Shown: piece after piece, positions 25,407-33,768 of the stretch
Layout: the number at the start of each line of letters is the position of its first letter
How positions within the stretch are numbered: the stretch's first letter is position 1
The notes under the pieces: model-generated
Told to the model about the DNA's origin: nothing
Seen by the model: only the letters and a program-made list of their open reading frames with translations
Databases searched by the model: none
Position numbers and translations under genes: made by a program
DNA from: Flavobacterium pokkalii
GTDB lineage: Bacteria > Bacteroidota > Bacteroidia > Flavobacteriales > Flavobacteriaceae
NCBI RefSeq assembly: GCF_014596575.1
Contig: NZ_NASZ01000005.1
Coordinates: forward strand, 97,245-161,244
Length of the DNA: 64,000 nt
Reading direction: 5' to 3'

Positions 25407-25685
25407 ATGAACGTGGATCTAATTACAAAGGATGACCTTGAAAAATTTAAAAAAGAATTGTTGGAAGAAATTCGCAGATACCAGCAGTATCCTCGTAAGC
25501 AAGGTCAGGAAGCCCGTGTTTGGCTAAAAAGCTATGAAGTTCGTAAACTTTTAAATATTTCAGCAGGAACTCTTCAGAATCTTCGATTGAATGGTACTCT
25601 TCCTTATAATAAAATAGGAGGACTTATGTACTACCGTTATGAGGATATTCAAAAATTGATGGATGGAACTAGAAGTGTTAAGTGA
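25407..25685 (+). CDS. small helix-turn-helix protein of the mobile-element excisionase type
   Basis: A 92-residue protein with a charged coiled N-terminus (about 10-30) and a C-terminal MerR/HTH_17-like winged helix (about 38-88): W-L-K-S-Y-E-V-R-K-L-L-N-I-S-A-G-T-L-Q-N-L-R then G-T-L-P-Y-N-K-I-G-G-L-M-Y-Y-R-Y-E-D-I. Proteins of this kind accompany integrases in Bacteroidota mobile elements and act as excisionases or regulators. The gene lies 260 bp after the integrase on the same strand. No relaxase, mobilisation or conjugation genes follow, so in this window the element is reduced to these two genes plus cargo. Confidence 0.82.
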   Translation: MNVDLITKDDLEKFKKELLEEIRRYQQYPRKQGQEARVWLKSYEVRKLLNISAGTLQNLRLNGTLPYNKIGGLMYYRYEDIQKLMDGTRSVK

Positions 25686-25721
25686 AATCCATGAGAAGAA
25701 AATTAAGTATAAGTGAATTTG

Positions 25722-25737
25722 TGTGATCCTGATCACA
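25722..25737. promoter_or_regulatory. CRP-like palindrome TGTGATCCTGATCACA
   Basis: This perfect 7-2-7 inverted repeat equals the classical CRP operator form TGTGA-N6-TCACA. It lies 37 bp beyond the HTH gene and about 46 bp before a possible gene remnant; no intact gene is placed to be controlled by it. It may be chance or a leftover of a lost promoter. Confidence 0.4.
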
Positions 25738-25782
25738 TTTCCCTCTTTGATGTTACTTTAATTTAAAAAGGTATACTATTAA

Positions 25783-25875
25783 GTGTTTACAACCGAACAA
25801 ATCTCGAACCATTTTATAGAGGATTTGGAGCAATTAGCGGATATTGATAATAAAGTTTTGTTCATTCAATTTTAA
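25783..25875 (+). pseudogene. possible gene remnant (30 codons, GTG to TAA)
   Basis: The frame encodes F-T-T-E-Q-I-S-N-H-F-I-E-D-L-E-Q-L-A-D-I-D-N-K and a hydrophobic end, which looks like the helical tail of a normal protein and not like translated AT-rich noise. A stop codon directly precedes the GTG. It may be the 3' end of a gene lost when the element or cargo was rearranged, or a tiny real gene. I recognise no family. Confidence 0.3.
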
Positions 25876-25975
25876 AGTTTTTTTAATTTATTCTAAAATT
25901 TATTAAGTTAAAAAATTAGTATAATTTCCTGATTTTTTGAAAATTGAATTAAAAATTTGAAGTTCTGATTTTGAA

Positions 25976-26021
25976 TAAAAAAGCAACCACTGTTAATGGA
26001 TAAAAATAACAGCAGTTGCTT
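25976..26021 (-). terminator. terminator of the rhamnose operon
   Basis: The arms 25981-25995 and 26007-26021 pair with two mismatches around an 11-nt loop. On the minus strand the stem is followed by T-rich sequence. It lies 55 bp beyond the rhaT stop. Confidence 0.75.
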
Positions 26022-26075
26022 CAACTAAAAACTAAACTAATCTAAGTTTTAATATAGAGTATTTTTTTAAGATTT

Positions 26076-27122
26076 TTATATTGAATTACCAATACCTACC
26101 AAAACAATAGAAAGTAGAATTAAAGCAATTCCGTATAAAAAGATGCGGAAGGTTTTAGCGGTAACACCTGTCCATTCTTTTAGGATTAATCCCCAAACGT
26201 TTGCGGTTAAGATGATGGTTGCCATGTGTACAATCCAAGAACTAGCACCGTTACCTAGTTTACTTTCACCCATTCCATAAAAGAAAAACTGTAAATACCA
26301 CATGGTTCCTGCTAGACCTGATAACAAAATGTTTCTCACGATAGGTGTTTGCACATTGGTATAATCAACAAAGGTTTTGTTACGGAAATTAAGGAACATA
26401 CACCATATAAAATTGGTTGTCAATCCACCCCAAAGCAAGACAATATACGTAACATTGTTTTGGAACAAAGGATTGAAACCTTGCGCTACAGCTTCGTCAG
26501 CCATGGGTTTCCCTGCTTCGATACCAAAGTTGAAGAATGAACTTAAGATTCCAGAGATAATAGCGATAATTAAACCTTTCACCAAATCAAATTCTTGTTT
26601 GTCTAATTCACCACCAGATAGATCTTTTTCTTTCATCATTCCTGCTTTACCAGAGAATGCAATTCCTAAAAGGCAAACAACAACACCTAATAATACTAAT
26701 TGTCCACCAGAACTGGCGAGCATATCTGATGAAGTCACCTTTCCATCGGTTGGATTAAAATTGTAATATATAGGAGGCACCAAAGCACCAAAAGCTGAAC
26801 AAAAACCTAATACGATAGAGTTCCCTAAAGACATTCCAAGGTAGCGAACACCCAAACCATAAGTTAGTCCTCCAATTCCCCAGATTACTCCCATAGAATA
26901 GGTAAAGGCTTTTACAGAAAAAACAGTTTCTGAGATGATTTCCATGAAATTAGGGACGGTTAAGTAAGCTGCCAATGGAGGTACAATAAGCCATGAAAAC
27001 AGACCACCAACAATCCAGTAGCTTTCCCAAGCCCATCCTTTCACTCTTTTGAAAGGCATGTAAAAACTACCCGAAGATATTCCTCCGATAGTATGAAAAA
27101 TAAGACCTAATAATGCTTGCAT
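26076..27122 (-). CDS. rhaT: L-rhamnose/proton symporter RhaT
   Basis: The 348-residue inner-membrane carrier has about ten membrane helices and aligns by eye with E. coli RhaT (344 residues): H-T-I-G-G-I-S-S-G-S-F-Y-M-P-F-K-R-V-K-G-W-A-W-E near residues 11-34 and W-G-I-G-G-L-T-Y-G-L-G-V-R-Y-L-G-M-S-L-G near 80-99. It imports L-rhamnose with a proton. It is the last gene of the leftward operon, 43 bp after lldD, with a terminator downstream. In this locus it would take up rhamnose freed by the periplasmic rhamnosidase. Confidence 0.93.
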   Translation of the reverse strand: MQALLGLIFHTIGGISSGSFYMPFKRVKGWAWESYWIVGGLFSWLIVPPLAAYLTVPNFMEIISETVFSVKAFTYSMGVIWGIGGLTYGLGVRYLGMSLGNSIVLGFCSAFGALVPPIYYNFNPTDGKVTSSDMLASSGGQLVLLGVVVCLLGIAFSGKAGMMKEKDLSGGELDKQEFDLVKGLIIAIISGILSSFFNFGIEAGKPMADEAVAQGFNPLFQNNVTYIVLLWGGLTTNFIWCMFLNFRNKTFVDYTNVQTPIVRNILLSGLAGTMWYLQFFFYGMGESKLGNGASSWIVHMATIILTANVWGLILKEWTGVTAKTFRIFLYGIALILLSIVLVGIGNSI

Positions 27123-27165
27123 ATTTTTGGTTTTTTAAAATTAATTATGGTTAGAAATAGAATAT

Positions 27166-28311
27166 TTATATCAAATGATTTTTGAATTCTTCAACAGTGG
27201 CACAATTCAATTGCTCCATTACCTGTTGTAATTCGGTTTTTAATAATGTCATCGTGTGATCGCCTCCTTTTTTACCAAGGGCAGCCACGCCATACATGAA
27301 AGAGCGTCCCATAAAGGTAAACTTCGCTCCACAAGCCATTGCTCTTGCTACATCTGGTCCAGAGCGTACCCCACTGTCCATCATAATTTCGATTTGGTCG
27401 CCATATTTAGCCACCAATCGTTTTAATGAATTGATAGCTGATTCACCAGCATCCAATTGACGTCCACCGTGGTTGGAAACGATAATCCCATCAATTCCTA
27501 AACGAATCGCTTCTTCGATATCCTCTTCAGAAGCCACCCCTTTCAGCACTAATTTCCCTTTCCACATGTCTCTGATTGGCTTTATTTTAGCCTCATTCAA
27601 ACGTCCAGAAAAAGTATCGTTCATGAATTTTCCTAATTGTTTTAAATCCAAACCTTTAGGCATATAAGGTAGCAAGTTGGCAAAATTAGGTTGTCCATGA
27701 ATTAAGGTTTGCATTGCCCATTCTGGTTTGCCCATTACTTGTAAAATATTGGCAACAGACATTTTAGGAGGCATTGCTAAACCGTTACGAACATCTCTAG
27801 GTCTGAATCCAAAAGTAGGCACGTCACATAGAATCACCAACACAGGACATTCGGCTGCTGCGGCTCTATTAATCAAAGCATCTCTTAGTTCATCTTTTGC
27901 AGGATGATACAATTGAAACCATGCTTTACCTTCTGTGATTTCGCTAACGCGTTCGATATTGCTGGTGGTTACTGTACTTAAGATAAATGGGACATTGTGT
28001 TCAAATGCGGCTTTCGCCAAAATTTCAGTAGCATTCGGCCACATTAATCCTTGGAGTCCCACAGGAGCTACACCAAAAGGCGCGTCGTATTCGATACCAA
28101 ATAATTTGGTTTTCATGCTCGAACCTTGATGGTCTCTAAGGTAATTTGGTTTTAGTTGTACTTCTCTTAATTCCGAAGTATTTCTATGTAAATTAACATC
28201 TTCGTTACAACCTCCGTCAAGATACTCAAAAGCAAATTTTGGTATCTTTTTTTGCGCTTGTTTTCTTAAGTCGTCTATCGAAGGGTAACTAGAGTCTAAT
28301 TGTGATGCCAT
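27166..28311 (-). CDS. lldD: FMN-dependent L-lactate dehydrogenase (alpha-hydroxyacid oxidase family)
   Basis: The 381-residue TIM-barrel flavoprotein oxidises L-2-hydroxy acids. Visible family features are F-E-Y-L-D-G-G near residue 28, the FMN-binding P-V-G-L-Q-G-L near 82, L-C-D-V-P-T-F-G-F-R-P-R-D near 160, the substrate-binding S-N-H-G-G-R-Q-L-D near 278-286 (catalytic His) and D-S-G-V-R-S-G near 315. In the operon its most likely substrate is L-lactate produced by the dehydrogenase half of RhaEW, giving pyruvate and passing electrons to the respiratory chain. It is 10 bp from rhaB and 43 bp from rhaT. The exact hydroxyacid is inferred from context. Confidence 0.85.
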   Translation of the reverse strand: MASQLDSSYPSIDDLRKQAQKKIPKFAFEYLDGGCNEDVNLHRNTSELREVQLKPNYLRDHQGSSMKTKLFGIEYDAPFGVAPVGLQGLMWPNATEILAKAAFEHNVPFILSTVTTSNIERVSEITEGKAWFQLYHPAKDELRDALINRAAAAECPVLVILCDVPTFGFRPRDVRNGLAMPPKMSVANILQVMGKPEWAMQTLIHGQPNFANLLPYMPKGLDLKQLGKFMNDTFSGRLNEAKIKPIRDMWKGKLVLKGVASEEDIEEAIRLGIDGIIVSNHGGRQLDAGESAINSLKRLVAKYGDQIEIMMDSGVRSGPDVARAMACGAKFTFMGRSFMYGVAALGKKGGDHTMTLLKTELQQVMEQLNCATVEEFKNHLI

Positions 28312-28321
28312 AATAGCTTTT

Positions 28322-29695
28322 TTAATTGATTATAAAAGGAACGTGTTTTTTGAGCGAATAATTTTCTTTCAAAAACTTAGAGTTCAATTTGGTGTCCGAG
28401 ATAGAAATAGCTGCTCCAAGTGCTGAGCCTAACGAAGAATTCGTAGAACGAAGCACCATATCTCTTAGATAATGAGATAATAGTTTGATAAATACATCAT
28501 TATCACTAAAACCACCATCGACAAAGAGTTTCTTTATTTTGGTGTTTCCAGCGGCTCTCTTGATGCTTTGTACTTGCAATAAAACCAATTCAATCATCAA
28601 GTGATGGTAGGCCTCTTTGAAATTATCATAAATAATCTCTGTTTTTGCAGGCATGTTAGCATCTTCGATAGCATTCCATCTGAAACAGTATTTGAAATCC
28701 TTTTTGATTTTATGATACAAATTAGAGTCAAATAAAACGGTTTTATGATAGTCATGCGCTAAACCAAAATGATCAGCTAAGGCATGCACTTGATGTGTGT
28801 ATTCATTCCCTAATAACAATCGAGCTGATTTCACGGGTTTACCGTTAATTCGCATATAATTGATACAGTCGTCTTGAATGTCTTTTACCGTTAACGTTTT
28901 ATCTGAAAAAGGATTCAGAGAAACGCTCCATGTTCCTGTAGAGACTAAAATAAACGGTTCTTTAGAACTACGTACATAAGGTAATAAAGCCGAAGAACTA
29001 TCGTGAATTCCTACCCCAATTTTAATTCTTTTTCCGTTGTAGTTCATATTGATACTCGTCTCGGTAGAAACAATAGGAGGGAGGATTTTGTGAATTTCTT
29101 CTTCGTACACCCAAGAGTGATAATCTTTCTTTTCATAATCCCAAAGTGCGGTATGACAACCAATGCTGGTGTACTCGCTCAACGGGATTCCAGTAAAGAT
29201 ATAACTCATATATTGTGGCAAGTGCAACGAGTATTTGATTTTTTTGAATACTTCAGGCTTGGTATGTTTTAACCAATACAATTGCATTCCTGAATTTAAC
29301 ATACCAGAATTAGTTGAGCCTGTTTTAGCCGAAAATTCCATTTCAGGCCCATATTTTTCATAGAACGAAGCGATTAACGCTTCGTCCATGGGTTTAGTAT
29401 AATTGTAAAGAGGAGTTACTAGTTCGCCATTTTCATCCAAATGAACAAAACTAGCGCCGTAGGTAGAGAAATTGATGGCTTTGACATCGTATTCCTGTGC
29501 CTCTAATATTCTATGAAATAATTCTTTGAGCCATTTATGTAAAGCTACGATGTCTTCGGTAGGAAAGCCATCTTCGTCCTGAATTTCATCAAATTTTATG
29601 TATTCGCGATACACTTCCTTGAAGTCTTTATCAAAGAGGAAGAATTTTTTATTGGTTTTTCCAATATCAAAAACAGCAGTTACTTTTTGTTTCAT
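28322..29695 (-). CDS. rhaB: FGGY-family sugar kinase, predicted L-rhamnulokinase
   Basis: The 457-residue protein has the two-domain FGGY fold. The N-terminal phosphate-1 motif is F-D-I-G-K-T-N-K-K near residues 9-17; F-S-T-Y-G-A-S-F near 76 and the C-terminal G-T-W-S-V-S-L near 252 and F-V-D-G-G-F-S-D-N-D near 388 (ATP site) are also family features. It would phosphorylate L-rhamnulose to L-rhamnulose 1-phosphate. It diverges from E. coli RhaB, and the sugar is assigned from its place between lldD (10 bp) and rhaI (10 bp). Fuculose is the main alternative, but the isomerase and aldolase beside it are of rhamnose type. Confidence 0.85.
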   Translation of the reverse strand: MKQKVTAVFDIGKTNKKFFLFDKDFKEVYREYIKFDEIQDEDGFPTEDIVALHKWLKELFHRILEAQEYDVKAINFSTYGASFVHLDENGELVTPLYNYTKPMDEALIASFYEKYGPEMEFSAKTGSTNSGMLNSGMQLYWLKHTKPEVFKKIKYSLHLPQYMSYIFTGIPLSEYTSIGCHTALWDYEKKDYHSWVYEEEIHKILPPIVSTETSINMNYNGKRIKIGVGIHDSSSALLPYVRSSKEPFILVSTGTWSVSLNPFSDKTLTVKDIQDDCINYMRINGKPVKSARLLLGNEYTHQVHALADHFGLAHDYHKTVLFDSNLYHKIKKDFKYCFRWNAIEDANMPAKTEIIYDNFKEAYHHLMIELVLLQVQSIKRAAGNTKIKKLFVDGGFSDNDVFIKLLSHYLRDMVLRSTNSSLGSALGAAISISDTKLNSKFLKENYSLKKHVPFIIN

Positions 29696-29705
29696 TATTA
29701 TTTAA

Positions 29706-30986
29706 TTATAGACCTGTTGCTACTGAATTACGACCTCTTTCTTTGATTAAACCATTTCTAACATCTAAAGAACGGAAGGCATTGATAGGGCTAATGACAC
29801 CACCTCTGTTCAATCTTGCTTTTTCAAGCAATGGTCTCACATCTGTTCTGTAGGCACCTTGCAAAATTTCTTGGCATTTTATTACATCATGAGCTAGTTG
29901 TGCTGCTTTTAAAGCTGCTTGGTCTACTAATAATGCTTTAGCAAATGCTTCTTGAATAGCCTCCAATGATTGGATTAAATCTTCCAAAGGATCTTTTACG
30001 TTATGACTCGCATCAATCATCCAAGCTAAGTCTGGATTTTGTGGGTTGTTAGCCATTCCGTACACCAATTCGTTAAAAATTAAGAATAAAGCATAAGGTT
30101 TGATACTTCCAGCAGTTAAATCGTCATCACCGTATTTACTATCGTTGAAGTGGAAACCACCTAATTTTCCTTTTAACATCAAAATGGAAACGATTTGTTC
30201 AATATTGCTGTTTGGTAAATGGTGTCCTAAATCGACTAATGATAAAGCTTTTTCACCACATTCGTTAGCCAACATATACGAAGTTCCCCAGTCTTGAATA
30301 ACAGTAGAGTAGAAGTTAGGTTCGTATGGTTTGTATTCGATTAACATTTTCCAGTCTTCAGGTAATCCTTTGTAGATGTCTTTTAAACTGTCTTGTGTAT
30401 TTTGTAAAGCTGCTTGAAAGTTGTTTTGTCCTGGGAAACAAGATCCATCCGCTAACCAAACTGTTAATGCTTTTGAGCCTAATTTGTTACCAATGTTGAT
30501 TACATCAATATTGTGTTGGATGGCTTGTTCTCTTACCTCTTTTTCAATATTACTTAACGAACCGTATTTGTAGCTGTATTTAGAGTCTTTTTGATCTTGA
30601 AACGTATTCGAGTTTACTGCATCAAATTTGATGTCTAATGATTGTGCCAATTCTTTAACAGCATTGTAATCTTGCGGTACATCCCATGGAATGTGTAAAG
30701 AAACCGCACCAGCAGTTTGTGTTAAAGAGTGGATTAATCCAATATCTTCAATTTTTTGTTCCAAAGAAGAAGGTTCTCCGTAGAAAGAAAAACGTCCAAA
30801 ACGTGTTCCTCCAGCTCCCAATGCCCAGCTTGGGATAGCAATTTGAAAGTCAGCCAATTTAGAAAGGATAGCCTCTACATTGTGACCGTTTTGTGTTAAT
30901 TTATTAGCTAAAAAGTCAAAGTTTTCTTTATGAGAACCTAGACCAGCTTTATTAAAATCCTGAATTTGTTCAGTGGTTATTTTCAT
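29706..30986 (-). CDS. rhaI: L-rhamnose isomerase, RhaI type
   Basis: This enzyme converts L-rhamnose to L-rhamnulose with a divalent metal. The start is placed at 30986 (M-K-I-T-T-E-Q), giving 426 residues; the 34 codons open upstream to 31088 read through repetitive non-coding DNA. The sequence matches the Pseudomonas stutzeri/rhizobial RhaI type and not E. coli RhaA: I-P-S-W-A-L-G-A-G-G-T-R-F-G-R-F near residue 48, V-S-L-H-I-P-W-D near 92, L-I-E-Y-K-P-Y-E-P near 215 (metal-binding Glu), L-V-D-L-G-H-H near 255 and G-G-F-H-F-N-D-S-K-Y-G-D-D-D near 280. The gene is separated from rhaEW by an unusual 194-bp gap carrying a long hairpin. Confidence 0.92.
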   Translation of the reverse strand: MKITTEQIQDFNKAGLGSHKENFDFLANKLTQNGHNVEAILSKLADFQIAIPSWALGAGGTRFGRFSFYGEPSSLEQKIEDIGLIHSLTQTAGAVSLHIPWDVPQDYNAVKELAQSLDIKFDAVNSNTFQDQKDSKYSYKYGSLSNIEKEVREQAIQHNIDVINIGNKLGSKALTVWLADGSCFPGQNNFQAALQNTQDSLKDIYKGLPEDWKMLIEYKPYEPNFYSTVIQDWGTSYMLANECGEKALSLVDLGHHLPNSNIEQIVSILMLKGKLGGFHFNDSKYGDDDLTAGSIKPYALFLIFNELVYGMANNPQNPDLAWMIDASHNVKDPLEDLIQSLEAIQEAFAKALLVDQAALKAAQLAHDVIKCQEILQGAYRTDVRPLLEKARLNRGGVISPINAFRSLDVRNGLIKERGRNSVATGL

Positions 30987-31180
30987 AATAGTATTTTTAT
31001 ATAAGTCGAAAGTGAAAAGTCTAAGGTCGAAAGAAAAAAAAGAACTGAGACAGCTACAATATTTTAAAAATTTCGACTTTAGAACCAAAATGATTAGGTA
31101 CTAAGTTTCTAATTTTCTAAGTTTTGTTGACTAAAGTTATAGTCTCTGAGTATCTTAGGAACTTAGTACCTTAAAAGTTT
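30987..31180. repeat. repeat-rich gap with long hairpin between rhaEW and rhaI
   Basis: The arms AGGTACTAAGTTTC (31096-31109) and GGAACTTAGTACCT (31158-31171) pair with one G-T pair around a 48-nt loop that contains further CTAAGT/ACTTAG words. A GTCGAAAGTGAAAAGTCTAA-type stretch lies at about 31000-31035. It looks like a dispersed repeat inserted inside the operon; it may act as an attenuator or a processing site. Confidence 0.6.
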
Positions 31181-33286
31181 TTATCTTACAAAAGCATTGG
31201 CCATTCCACCATCAACATTGATGATGTTACCTGTAGATTTGTCTAATAAACCTACTAATGCAAATACACCCGTAGCAATATCATCTGGAGTGATGATTTC
31301 GTTTAATAAGTTTCTTTTAGCGTAGAATGCTGGTAATTCTTCAACGGTAATTCCGTTTGCTTTAGCTCTTCCTTCAGCCCAAGCTCCTTCCCAGATTTTG
31401 CTGCCTACAATAACTCCGTCAGGATTTACCGTATTTACTCTTACTTTGTCTTTTGCTAATTCTGCAGCTAACAAACGTACCATGTGTTGTTGCGCTGCTT
31501 TTGCAGTTCCGTAAGCTACATTGTTTGGTCCAGCTACTAAACCATTTTTACTAGCAATAGCAATATAATCACCACCCAAACCTTGTTTACGAACGATTTC
31601 AGTAAATTGTTTTGCTAAATCAAATTGTCCTTTTACAAGGATACTTTGTAGAATATTCCAGTCTTTTTCAGTTGTATCTTCGATAGATTTAGAAATTGCT
31701 AATCCCGCACTGTGTACGATGATGTCCACACCTCCAAATTCAATAACCGCTTTTTTGTATGCAGATGCAATAGAATCAATATTGGTTACATCACAAACTG
31801 CATAGGTTGAAACGTCTCTTTTATACGTAGCATTCGCTTCGATAAGTGCTTGTTCATTGATGTCAGTAAGGACTACATTAGCTCCATTTGCTGCTAATTT
31901 ATCAGCAATCGCTTTACCAATTCCTCCACCTGCTCCAGTAACTAAGGCTACTTTACGAGACAAAGCCGCTTCTTTTGGCATACGAGATAATTTAGCTTCT
32001 TCTAGCAACCAATATTCAATATCAAAAGCCTCTTGTCTTGGTAATGAAGTGTAGGCTGTAATCGCTTCAGCACCACGCATTACGTTGATCGCATTGATGT
32101 AAAATTCGCTTGCAACTCTAGTAGTTTGTTTGTCTTTTGAAAAACTAAACATACCTACTCCTGGATAAATAATGATCACAGGGTTTGGATCACGCATAGC
32201 TGGGCTATTGCTTTTCTTGCAAATTTCGTAGTAGTTTTTGTATTCTGCTCTATAGGCCTCAAATGCAGGCTCTAATTTTTTAAGAATAGCGTCCGAATCA
32301 GATAAATCTTCATTTGGATCTAAAGTCAATACTAAAGGTTGGATTTTAGTTCTCAAGAAATGGTCAGGGCAAGAAGTACCCATAGGCGCTAAACGCTCTA
32401 AGTCATTACTGTTAATGTATTCCATGACCACATCACTATCAGAGAAATGTCCAATCATTCTTTTTTCAGATGAACATAGACCTCTTAATAAAGGCATGAT
32501 TTGCGCTGCTTTTTCAAGACGCGCTTCTTTAGGTAAGCTTTGTACTTTTTGTCCACCAAAAACACTTCCTTTTTCAGCAATTTTTTTCTCAATATATTCA
32601 GAAGCCATTTCGATAACCTCTAAACTGTTGATATAGCACTCATAAGAAGTATCTCCCCAAGTAAACAAACCGTGAGAACCTAAAACGATTCCTCTGATTC
32701 CAGGGTTATCTGCTAAACATTTTTCTAATTGTAATCCTAAGTCGAAACCAGGACGTTGCCAAGGCACCCATCCCATGGTGTCACCCCAAATTTCTTTGGT
32801 TACTTTTTCGCTATCAGCAGCAGCTGCCACAGCAATCAAAGCATCAGGATGCAAGTGGTCAATATGTGCAAACGGCAATAATCCGTGCAAAGGCGTATCG
32901 ATAGAAGGTGCTTTACTGTCTAAGTCATAGATACAGTGATCAAAAAGTCTTACCATACGGTCTTCATCTTCTAGTCCACCGTACACTTTTTTCAAGTCAC
33001 GTAATCTATCTGTGTATAATCCAGCGATTCCAGCTCTAGTCAAAGTTCCAATATCACCACCAGAACCTTTTACCCACATTACTTCAACATTTGAATTGGT
33101 TAAAGGGTCTTTTTCGATAGTTTTACAGCTTGTGTTTCCACCACCATAATTAGTTATTCTAAGGTCTGCACCTAAAATGTTTGAGCGATATAAAAATAAA
33201 GCTACTTGATCATCTCCTAAAGCATTTGCTTTGTCATTATCCCACAGGTAATTAACGTGGTTGAATTTTTTTACTGCTGTATCCAT
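31181..33286 (-). CDS. rhaEW: bifunctional rhamnulose-1-phosphate aldolase / lactaldehyde dehydrogenase
   Basis: The 701-residue fusion has a class II aldolase/adducin domain (about 20-400) and a short-chain dehydrogenase domain (445-701). The aldolase part has a zinc-binding H-I-D-H-L-H-P-D near residue 135 and G-S-H-G-L-F near 203. The dehydrogenase part has V-T-G-A-G-G-G-I-G near 449-457 and the active-site Tyr592 and Lys596 in Y-G-T-A-K. Relatives such as Bacillus RhaEW split rhamnulose 1-phosphate into dihydroxyacetone phosphate and L-lactaldehyde and oxidise the latter to L-lactate. It is the first gene of the operon, preceded by a -7 box and the CTGT-pentamer operator shared with susC and the last lyase gene. 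Confidence 0.92.
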   Translation of the reverse strand: MDTAVKKFNHVNYLWDNDKANALGDDQVALFLYRSNILGADLRITNYGGGNTSCKTIEKDPLTNSNVEVMWVKGSGGDIGTLTRAGIAGLYTDRLRDLKKVYGGLEDEDRMVRLFDHCIYDLDSKAPSIDTPLHGLLPFAHIDHLHPDALIAVAAAADSEKVTKEIWGDTMGWVPWQRPGFDLGLQLEKCLADNPGIRGIVLGSHGLFTWGDTSYECYINSLEVIEMASEYIEKKIAEKGSVFGGQKVQSLPKEARLEKAAQIMPLLRGLCSSEKRMIGHFSDSDVVMEYINSNDLERLAPMGTSCPDHFLRTKIQPLVLTLDPNEDLSDSDAILKKLEPAFEAYRAEYKNYYEICKKSNSPAMRDPNPVIIIYPGVGMFSFSKDKQTTRVASEFYINAINVMRGAEAITAYTSLPRQEAFDIEYWLLEEAKLSRMPKEAALSRKVALVTGAGGGIGKAIADKLAANGANVVLTDINEQALIEANATYKRDVSTYAVCDVTNIDSIASAYKKAVIEFGGVDIIVHSAGLAISKSIEDTTEKDWNILQSILVKGQFDLAKQFTEIVRKQGLGGDYIAIASKNGLVAGPNNVAYGTAKAAQQHMVRLLAAELAKDKVRVNTVNPDGVIVGSKIWEGAWAEGRAKANGITVEELPAFYAKRNLLNEIITPDDIATGVFALVGLLDKSTGNIINVDGGMANAFVR

Positions 33287-33310
33287 AAAATGTTTTTAAT
33301 GTGTTTTCAG

Positions 33311-33318
33311 CAAATTTA
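33311..33318 (-). promoter_or_regulatory. -7 box of the rhamnose operon
   Basis: The minus strand reads TAAATTTG, a match to TAnnTTTG, 25-32 bp before the rhaEW start. There is no TTG -33 box. The operator at 33338-33355 begins 19 bp upstream, as expected for an activator-dependent promoter. Confidence 0.6.
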
Positions 33319-33337
33319 TATTATGTATTAAGTTCAT

Positions 33338-33355
33338 CTATCCTGTTTTGTACTG
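33338..33355 (-). promoter_or_regulatory. CTGT-pentamer operator of the rhamnose operon
   Basis: Read toward rhaEW the site is CAGTACAAAACAGGATAG; the other strand reads as the tandem pentamers CCTGT-TTTGT-ACTGT. Closely similar sites in the same orientation lie before susC (39528-39545) and before the final lyase gene (59168-59185). The distance to the -7 box is 19 bp, the same as at the final lyase gene. The binding regulator is not proven. Confidence 0.65.
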
Positions 33356-33673
33356 TAGTATGGGGAGTTTTTTTTAAAACGTTTTTTTATTCTTATAAAA
33401 AAATGTTGGTTTTAGAAAAAAGCTATTCCTCAAAAAAGATTTTAAAAATATATTTTCAATCAGAAATTAATAAAATGGTAAAAGTTTAAAAATTATAGTA
33501 TGTATATTTTATTTTTTACTTTTTTTTAATTCATAAAAAATAAGCCTAATTTTTTTTAAACCAAAATTGACTTAACATTTACTTAACTTGTTATCGATTA
33601 TTTTTCTTATCAAAGTGTAAATTGAAAGAAAAAACCTTAAAAATAAATAGTTTTTACCAATGAATCATTAAAA

Positions 33674-33709
33674 ATGGAATTTTTGACCCCTTTAATTGGT
33701 ACTTTTTGA
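33674..33709 (+). promoter_or_regulatory. 22-bp-spaced direct repeat upstream of the GntR-type regulator
   Basis: The units ATGGAATTTTTGA (33674) and TTGGTACTTTTTGA (33696) are 22 bp apart, two helical turns. A similar pair, also 22 bp apart, lies at 39207-39242. Such direct repeats suit an AraC-type regulator like the output domain of the adjacent hybrid sensor; the link is inferred. Confidence 0.5.
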
Positions 33710-33768
33710 TTCTTATAACCCTTTAAATTGCACTCAAGATTTAGTTAAACTTTAAAACTTGATGTTGT

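Larger units (their letters stand above)
25686..26075. other. junction gap between the mobile-element genes and the rhamnose operon
   Basis: This 390-bp AT-rich gap holds the CRP-like palindrome (25722-25737), the possible gene remnant (25783-25875) and the terminator of the leftward rhamnose operon (25976-26021). Nothing else is recognised in it. Confidence 0.5.
33287..33768. other. divergent control region between rhaEW and the GntR-type regulator gene
   Basis: This 482-bp AT-rich region holds the rhaEW promoter and pentamer operator at its left end and the direct repeats near its right end. A plus-strand frame at 33301-33489 runs through the promoter elements and is not considered a gene. 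The middle (about 33400-33660) shows nothing recognisable. Confidence 0.6.

Noticed and set aside
30987..31088. 34-codon N-terminal extension of rhaI
   Set aside because: It reads through repeat DNA (S-S-F-F-S-F-D-L-R-L-F-T-F-D-L) and family members start at M-K-I-T-T-E-Q or equivalent; the start at 30986 is preferred.
33301..33489. 62-codon plus-strand ORF upstream of rhaEW
   Set aside because: It runs through the rhaEW promoter and pentamer operator and has Lys/Phe-rich AT-driven composition; it has no family features or credible start context.
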